Assembly (NCBI GenBank): GCA_049653045.1
Contig: JBASFN010000060.1
Coordinates: 1 to 7,985 of the forward strand
DNA: 7,985 nt
From: UBA7657 sp049653045
GTDB taxonomy: Bacteria > Pseudomonadota > Alphaproteobacteria > Micavibrionales > Micavibrionaceae
Reading direction: 5' to 3'
Under the pieces are notes generated by a model, which was not told the origin of the DNA, did no database searches, and saw nothing but the letters and a program-made list of their open reading frames with translations. Below, in pieces: positions 4,716 through 7,985 of the stretch (position 1 is the first letter of the stretch; each line of letters starts with the position of its first letter). The position numbers were made by a program, and so were the translations under genes.

Positions 4716-6962
4716 ATGACCAAAAAACCCACATCAACCGCTCCGGCGCACGAAATCATCGACCAGTCGTTTAACGATATTCTCTCCGAGAAATATCTCT
4801 CTTACGCGCTGTCCACGATTATGAGCCGCTCGCTGCCCGATGTGCGCGACGGGCTAAAGCCTGTGCATCGCCGCCTGATGTACGCGATGTATCAATTAAA
4901 ACTCAGCCCGACGACCCAGCCGAAAAAATCGGCGCGGGTGGTGGGCGATGTCATCGGTAAATTCCACCCGCACGGCGACGTGGCGGTGTACGACGCGATG
5001 GTTCGCATGGCGCAGGATTTCGCCCAGCGTTATCCGCTTGTCGATGGACAAGGCAATTTCGGCAATATCGACGGCGATAACGCGGCGGCGATGCGGTATA
5101 CCGAAGCCCGTCTGACCGACGTGGCACTTTTATTGCTGGACGGCATCGAGGAAGACGCGGTTGACTTCCGCCCCACCTATGACGGCTCCGAAAGCGAGCC
5201 GATTGTGCTTCCCGGCGGCTTTCCGAATTTGCTGGCGAACGGGTCGAGCGGAATCGCGGTCGGTATGGCCACCAACATCCCGCCGCATAACGTGGCGGAA
5301 CTCTGCGAGGCAATGGAATTGATGCTGGACTCCGATAAGGATGTCGCGGTCAAAGACCTTGTGAAAATCATTTCCGGCCCAGATTTCCCGACCGGCGGCA
5401 CGCTGGTCGAGGATAAAAAAGACATCCTCACCGCCTATGAAACAGGGCGGGGGTCTTTCCGCACCCGCGCACGCTGGAAAACCGAAGATCTTGGCCGGGG
5501 TAAATATCAAATCATCGTCACGGAAATCCCGTATCAGGTTCAAAAATCGAAATTGGTTGAGAAGATCGCCGACCTGATTAACAACAAAAAAATCCCGATG
5601 CTCGACGACGTGCGCGACGAAAGCGCGGAAGACATCCGCCTTGTCCTTGTGCCAAAATCCCAGAACATCGAGGCCGAACTCCTGATGGAGGCTCTGTTCC
5701 GCAATACGGATCTGGAAACCCGTTTTGGCCTCAACATGAACGTGCTCGATGGCGGTTTAGTCCCCCGCGTGATGAACCTGAAAGAGGTACTTCAGGCATG
5801 GCTCGATCACCAGCAAGACGTTCTTGTCCGCCGCGCCCATTTCCGCCTTGGTAAAATCATCCACCGTCTCGAAGTCCTCGAAGGCTATTTGATCGCCTAT
5901 CTGAACCTCGATAAGGTCATCCACATCATCAGAACCGAGGATGAACCAAAACCAAAACTGATGAAGGCGTTCAAATTAACGGACGTTCAGGCCGAAGCCA
6001 TCCTCAATATGCGCCTGCGAAGCTTACGCAAGCTCGAGGAAATGGAAATCAAAGGCGAGCACAAAGACCTGTCCGATGAAAAAGACGATCTTGAAAAATT
6101 GCTGAAGTCCGAGGCGCGCCAATGGACAAAAATCAAAAAACAAATCGGCGAGATCAAAAAAATGTTTGGGGCGGATACGCCGCTTGGCAAGCGCCGGACA
6201 AAGCTTGGTAAATCTCCCGCCCCGATGACCGTTAATTTCGAGGAAGCCATGGCGGTCAAGGAACCAGTAACGGTCATCTGTTCGGATAAGGGCTGGATTC
6301 GCGCCATGAAGGGGCACGGCCATAATGTGGGCGACTTTAAATATAAGGATGGCGACTCCGGCCGCTTTATCATCGAGGCGCAAACCACTGATAAAATCAT
6401 CGTCTTCGGCACGAATGGCCGCTTTTATACGCTGTCCGCCGATAAGCTCCCACCGGGGCGTGGCTTTGGTGAGCCGGTCAAACTGATGGTCGATCTGGGC
6501 AATGACGCCGACATCGCCGATGTCCTCATTCATAAGCCGGATACAAAAATTTTCGTGGCCGCCACCGACGGGCGCGGCTTTATCGCTCCGTCGAACGATA
6601 TTCTGGCGCAAACTAAAAACGGCAAACAGATTTTGAATGTCGATGGAAAGGTTGAGGCCAAGGTTTGCCGCTACGTGAACGAATGCGACGATCACATCGC
6701 TGTCATTGGCTCCAACCGCAAAATGATAGTGTTCAAACTCGATCAAGTCCCGGAGATGAGCCGGGGACGCGGCGTGATGCTCCAGAAATACAAAGACGGC
6801 GATTTGTCGGATGCAAAAACCTTCAACTGGAAATCCGGCCTCACCTATAAATACGGAACGGGCGAGACGCAGGCTCCCGATTTAAAGCCATGGCTCGCGG
6901 AGCGCGCCCAAGCCGGCAAACTCCCGCCCAACGGCTTTCCAAAATCCAACCGTTTTGGGTAA
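4716..6962 (+). CDS. parC: DNA topoisomerase IV subunit A
   Basis: ParC is the DNA-cleaving subunit that with ParE decatenates daughter chromosomes and relaxes supercoils using ATP. The 748-residue protein has the breakage-reunion domain from about residue 15 to 490, including SLPDVRDGLKPVHRR at 39-53, GKFHPHGD at 81-88 and the catalytic tyrosine Y128 preceded by R127 in AAMRYTEARL. The C-terminal beta-pinwheel follows from about 515. The GyrA box (Q-R-R-G-G-K-G) is absent and the end APDLKPWLAERAQAGKLPPN, followed by GFPKSNRFG, is typical of alphaproteobacterial ParC, which separates it from GyrA. At the quinolone-determining position equivalent to E. coli GyrA S83, the residue is V89; the D87 equivalent, D93, is kept. 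The ATG at 4716 lies 25 bases after recO; only a weak GGACAG is seen as ribosome binding site. parE is not in the window. Confidence 0.95.
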   Translation: MTKKPTSTAPAHEIIDQSFNDILSEKYLSYALSTIMSRSLPDVRDGLKPVHRRLMYAMYQLKLSPTTQPKKSARVVGDVIGKFHPHGDVAVYDAMVRMAQDFAQRYPLVDGQGNFGNIDGDNAAAMRYTEARLTDVALLLLDGIEEDAVDFRPTYDGSESEPIVLPGGFPNLLANGSSGIAVGMATNIPPHNVAELCEAMELMLDSDKDVAVKDLVKIISGPDFPTGGTLVEDKKDILTAYETGRGSFRTRARWKTEDLGRGKYQIIVTEIPYQVQKSKLVEKIADLINNKKIPMLDDVRDESAEDIRLVLVPKSQNIEAELLMEALFRNTDLETRFGLNMNVLDGGLVPRVMNLKEVLQAWLDHQQDVLVRRAHFRLGKIIHRLEVLEGYLIAYLNLDKVIHIIRTEDEPKPKLMKAFKLTDVQAEAILNMRLRSLRKLEEMEIKGEHKDLSDEKDDLEKLLKSEARQWTKIKKQIGEIKKMFGADTPLGKRRTKLGKSPAPMTVNFEEAMAVKEPVTVICSDKGWIRAMKGHGHNVGDFKYKDGDSGRFIIEAQTTDKIIVFGTNGRFYTLSADKLPPGRGFGEPVKLMVDLGNDADIADVLIHKPDTKIFVAATDGRGFIAPSNDILAQTKNGKQILNVDGKVEAKVCRYVNECDDHIAVIGSNRKMIVFKLDQVPEMSRGRGVMLQKYKDGDLSDAKTFNWKSGLTYKYGTGETQAPDLKPWLAERAQAGKLPPNGFPKSNRFG

Positions 6963-6979
6963 GTCATTATAAGGATCTG

Positions 6980-7001
6980 CGCCGTAGCTTTAGCGAAGGC
7001 G
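6980..7001. repeat. Short hairpin after parC
   Basis: CGCCGTAGC at 6980-6988 and GCGAAGGCG at 6993-7001 form a 9-base stem with two mismatches around TTTA. It begins 18 bases after the parC stop. The words CGTAGCTTTAGCGAAGGCGGG form a type of small repeat that recurs in other bacterial genomes. There is no T-run, so a terminator role is uncertain. Confidence 0.5.
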
Positions 7002-7024
7002 GGCGATGACGAAAACTTCGCGTA

Positions 7025-7076
7025 ACTTAGCGTCCTTTGCGTTTAAAAAAATATTTTTCCGTGTCCTTCCGTGGTT
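7025..7076 (+). repeat. Repeat module similar to that of the nadX/recO gap
   Basis: This stretch contains AGCGTCCTTTGCGTTTAAAA and then, after an A/T-only centre (AAAAATATTTTT is self-complementary), CCGTGTCCTTCCGTGGTT. The first half resembles CTTTGTGAGCTTTGTGTTAA at 3718-3737 and the second half resembles the CATTCGTGGT end of the 29-base leader repeat. The similarity is by eye and partial, so it suggests a common repeat family rather than proves it. Confidence 0.5.
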
Positions 7077-7089
7077 CAATCCTTTTTTC

Positions 7090-7119
7090 TTGACTCTCTC
7101 TGGAATATATTCCTATAGT
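7090..7119 (+). promoter_or_regulatory. Sigma70-like promoter with a perfect palindrome in its spacer
   Basis: TTGACT at 7090-7095 and TATAGT at 7114-7119 are separated by 18 bases, a near-consensus -35/-10 pair. The last 12 spacer bases, GGAATATATTCC at 7102-7113, are a perfect palindrome that abuts the -10 box and could bind a dimeric regulator. Transcription would start near 7126 and run away from parC toward the motB 3' end. No convincing gene lies downstream, so it may serve a small RNA, an antisense transcript, or be the remnant of a lost gene. Confidence 0.5.
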
Positions 7120-7133
7120 TATCCATTTTGGCC

Positions 7134-7139
7134 GGAGGA
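7134..7139 (+). promoter_or_regulatory. Orphan Shine-Dalgarno sequence
   Basis: GGAGGA follows the promoter at 7090-7119 by 14 bases but has no ATG, GTG or TTG at the normal distance; AATAATAGGG follows, and the next ATG is at 7161, 21 bases away. This may be the leader of a gene whose start has decayed, or a chance match. Confidence 0.35.
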
Positions 7140-7183
7140 AAATAATAGGGCAATAGACGCATGAGCAGATTACCCGTCCTCTT

Positions 7184-7253
7184 TGTCATCCTGAGCGGAG
7201 CGAAGGATCTCGGGCTAATGACAATGGGATTCTTCGCTGCGCTCAGAATGACA
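7184..7253. repeat. REP/MITE-like imperfect inverted repeat
   Basis: The arms at 7184-7209 and 7228-7253 are inverted copies of 26 bases with three mismatches, around an 18-base loop. The left arm starts TGTCATCCTGAGCGGAGCG and the right arm ends CTGCGCTCAGAATGACA. The CCTGAGCG-AGCGAAGGATC word is a widespread short palindromic repeat of bacterial genomes, normally non-coding. The structure can fold on either strand and lies between the convergent ends of parC and motB. Confidence 0.75.
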
Positions 7254-7283
7254 GCAATCGGGATTTTGAAATCCGTACAAACA

Positions 7284-7377
7284 AACTATTAAGGGCGGGG
7301 TGGAAAAGATTAATTCTTCCGAAACGAACTGATAAGGGCGAGCCGGAAAAGATTAATTCTTCCGAAACGAACTATTA
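7284..7377. repeat. 43-base tandem direct repeat, two copies plus 8 bases
   Basis: The unit at 7284-7326 is repeated at 7327-7369 with five mismatches, and the first eight bases (AACTATTA) start a third copy at 7370-7377. The differences are confined to the first 18 bases of the unit; the last 25 bases, including GGAAAAGATTAATTCTTCC, are identical. The array ends 16 bases before the motB stop codon on the opposite strand. There are no spacers, so it is not a CRISPR array. Confidence 0.85.
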
Positions 7378-7393
7378 TCGCGGTTCTAAAATA

Positions 7394-7984
7394 TCACGGG
7401 AATTCGACTTTTCCTGGGGTTTTGCGGAATGTCCCGATCGGGATTTCCGGTGCATCGTCGGGTTCGGCGCTCTCTCCCGCGTCGCCCGCCTTGATGGCGG
7501 CTTTGCTGTCAAATTCGGGGTCGGTCAATTCCTCTTTCAGCAAAATAATGCTGATGCGGCGGTTGCTGGCATCGGATGGCTTATCGGGCTTCAGGTGGTC
7601 GGTGTCGGCCTTGCCAACCACGTTATTGACGCGAGTGGCCGGGATGCCGGCGGCCAGCATGACCCGGCGCGATGAATTGGCACGATCAGAAGACAATTCC
7701 CAGTTGGTGTATTTTGCCCCGGCGGCATACGGCACGCTGTCGGTATGGCCGCGGATGGATATTTCATTCGGCAAGGTCTGGACAACCTTGGTCACCTGTT
7801 CCAAAAGTTTTTGCGTGTACCCAAACATTTCCGCGCTTCCCGATGCGAACATAGGCCGACCTTCGGAATCGACGATCTGGATACGCAGACCTTCTGGCGT
7901 CATATCGATGAGCAAATTCTTGGAAAATTCCTTCAGGTCTGGGCTTTTCTCGATCGCCTCTTTGATTTTCTTTTCGGCTTCCTT
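7394..7984 (-). CDS. motB: Flagellar motor protein MotB, C-terminal part (N-terminus outside window)
   Basis: MotB is the stator subunit that anchors the MotA/MotB ion channel to peptidoglycan and drives flagellar rotation. The 196 visible residues are the periplasmic part. A lysine/glutamate-rich helix (1-23) is followed by LLIDMTPEGLRIQIVD at 24-39, the plug-to-OmpA transition usual in MotB, with MFASGSAEM at 45-53. The peptidoglycan-binding OmpA-like signature includes GHTD at 79-82, NWELSSDRAN at 94-103, and SNRRISI at 140-146. The last 45 or so residues form an acidic, alanine-rich tail without recognisable fold. The transmembrane helix and its proton-binding aspartate lie beyond the window edge. 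The frame runs open to the edge, so the TTG at 7915 is not the true start. No motA is in view. Confidence 0.9.
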   Translation of the reverse strand, partial: KEAEKKIKEAIEKSPDLKEFSKNLLIDMTPEGLRIQIVDSEGRPMFASGSAEMFGYTQKLLEQVTKVVQTLPNEISIRGHTDSVPYAAGAKYTNWELSSDRANSSRRVMLAAGIPATRVNNVVGKADTDHLKPDKPSDASNRRISIILLKEELTDPEFDSKAAIKAGDAGESAEPDDAPEIPIGTFRKTPGKVEFP

Positions 7985-7985
7985 G

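Larger units (their letters stand above)
6963..7393. other. Repeat-rich intergenic region between parC and motB 3' ends
   Basis: The two flanking genes converge on this 431-base gap, and no convincing gene lies in it. The contents, in order, are a hairpin at 6980-7001, a TTTGCG/CCGTG repeat module at 7025-7076, a sigma70-like promoter with an internal palindrome at 7090-7119, an unattached Shine-Dalgarno word at 7134-7139, a 26-base inverted repeat at 7184-7253, and a 43-base tandem duplication at 7284-7369. No classical GC stem followed by a T-run was found for either parC or motB. Confidence 0.75.

Noticed and set aside
5130..5543. A 137-codon minus-strand frame opposite parC
   Set aside because: Same reason: it is a shadow of the ParC catalytic-domain frame without any domain signature of its own.
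6024..6746. A 240-codon frame on the minus strand opposite parC
   Set aside because: It lies wholly within the strongly conserved parC frame and has no recognisable motif. Long antisense frames are common opposite biased coding sequence.
7161..7292. A 43-codon open frame (ATG to TAA) downstream of the orphan promoter
   Set aside because: Most of it is the translated REP-like inverted repeat, giving VILSGAKDLG and FFAALRMTA, which are typical of spurious repeat-derived frames. It has no well-spaced ribosome binding site.
7284..7377. CRISPR array
   Set aside because: The repeats are directly adjacent with no spacers, there are only two copies, and no cas gene is present.
7394..7915. A complete OmpA-like gene starting at TTG 7915
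   Set aside because: The frame stays open to the window edge and the preceding residues are MotB-like, so this is the C-terminal part of a longer gene.
1..7985. A novel defence, secretion or biosynthetic system
   Set aside because: All supported genes belong to known housekeeping families. I see no transposase, integrase, toxin-antitoxin, nuclease-helicase set or RNA gene.

Overview
The window looks like a chromosomal segment of a free-living alphaproteobacterium of moderate GC content. This rests on the recO-parC pair, the style of the ParC C-terminus, the FolK/FolP sequences, a MotB of alphaproteobacterial type, and a palindromic repeat of a kind common in alphaproteobacterial genomes. No genus can be assigned from the sequence alone.

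Layout. Bases 2-106 are the 3' end of a probable YcbB/LdtD-type L,D-transpeptidase. It is followed at 285-890 by a Tat-exported MepK/YcbK-like (DUF882, M15-type) murein endopeptidase, so one gene makes 3-3 peptidoglycan cross-links and the next probably cuts them. At 929-2262 come folK and folP, two consecutive folate-pathway steps, overlapping by 16 bases. Convergent to them, on the minus strand, is a two-gene unit: nadX (L-aspartate dehydrogenase, 3649-2858) followed by a histidine-phosphatase-family gene (2861-2247). Those two overlap by ATGA, and the phosphatase 3' end overlaps the folP 3' end by 16 bases.

The 198-base divergent gap between nadX and recO is repeat-built. A 29-base element lies 12-13 bases in front of both start codons as an inverted pair with one mismatch, and a long hairpin sits between the copies. 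recO (3848-4690) and parC (4716-6962) then run on the plus strand as a likely operon. recO carries an apparently in-frame palindromic insertion of about 72 bases in a non-conserved linker.

Bases 6963-7393 hold no convincing gene but are dense in non-coding structure. In order there are a small hairpin, a module resembling the repeats of the nadX/recO gap, a good sigma70-like promoter with a perfect 12-base palindrome exactly in its spacer, an orphan Shine-Dalgarno sequence, a 26-base REP/MITE-like inverted repeat, and a 43-base tandem duplication. From 7394 to the window edge, on the minus strand, is the C-terminal OmpA-like domain of MotB.

The genes are ordinary housekeeping functions: cell wall, folate, NAD, recombination, chromosome decatenation and motility. 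I found no defence system, phage, transposase or RNA gene. What stands out is the repeat ecology: several short palindromic families in two intergenic regions and one inside the recO reading frame.
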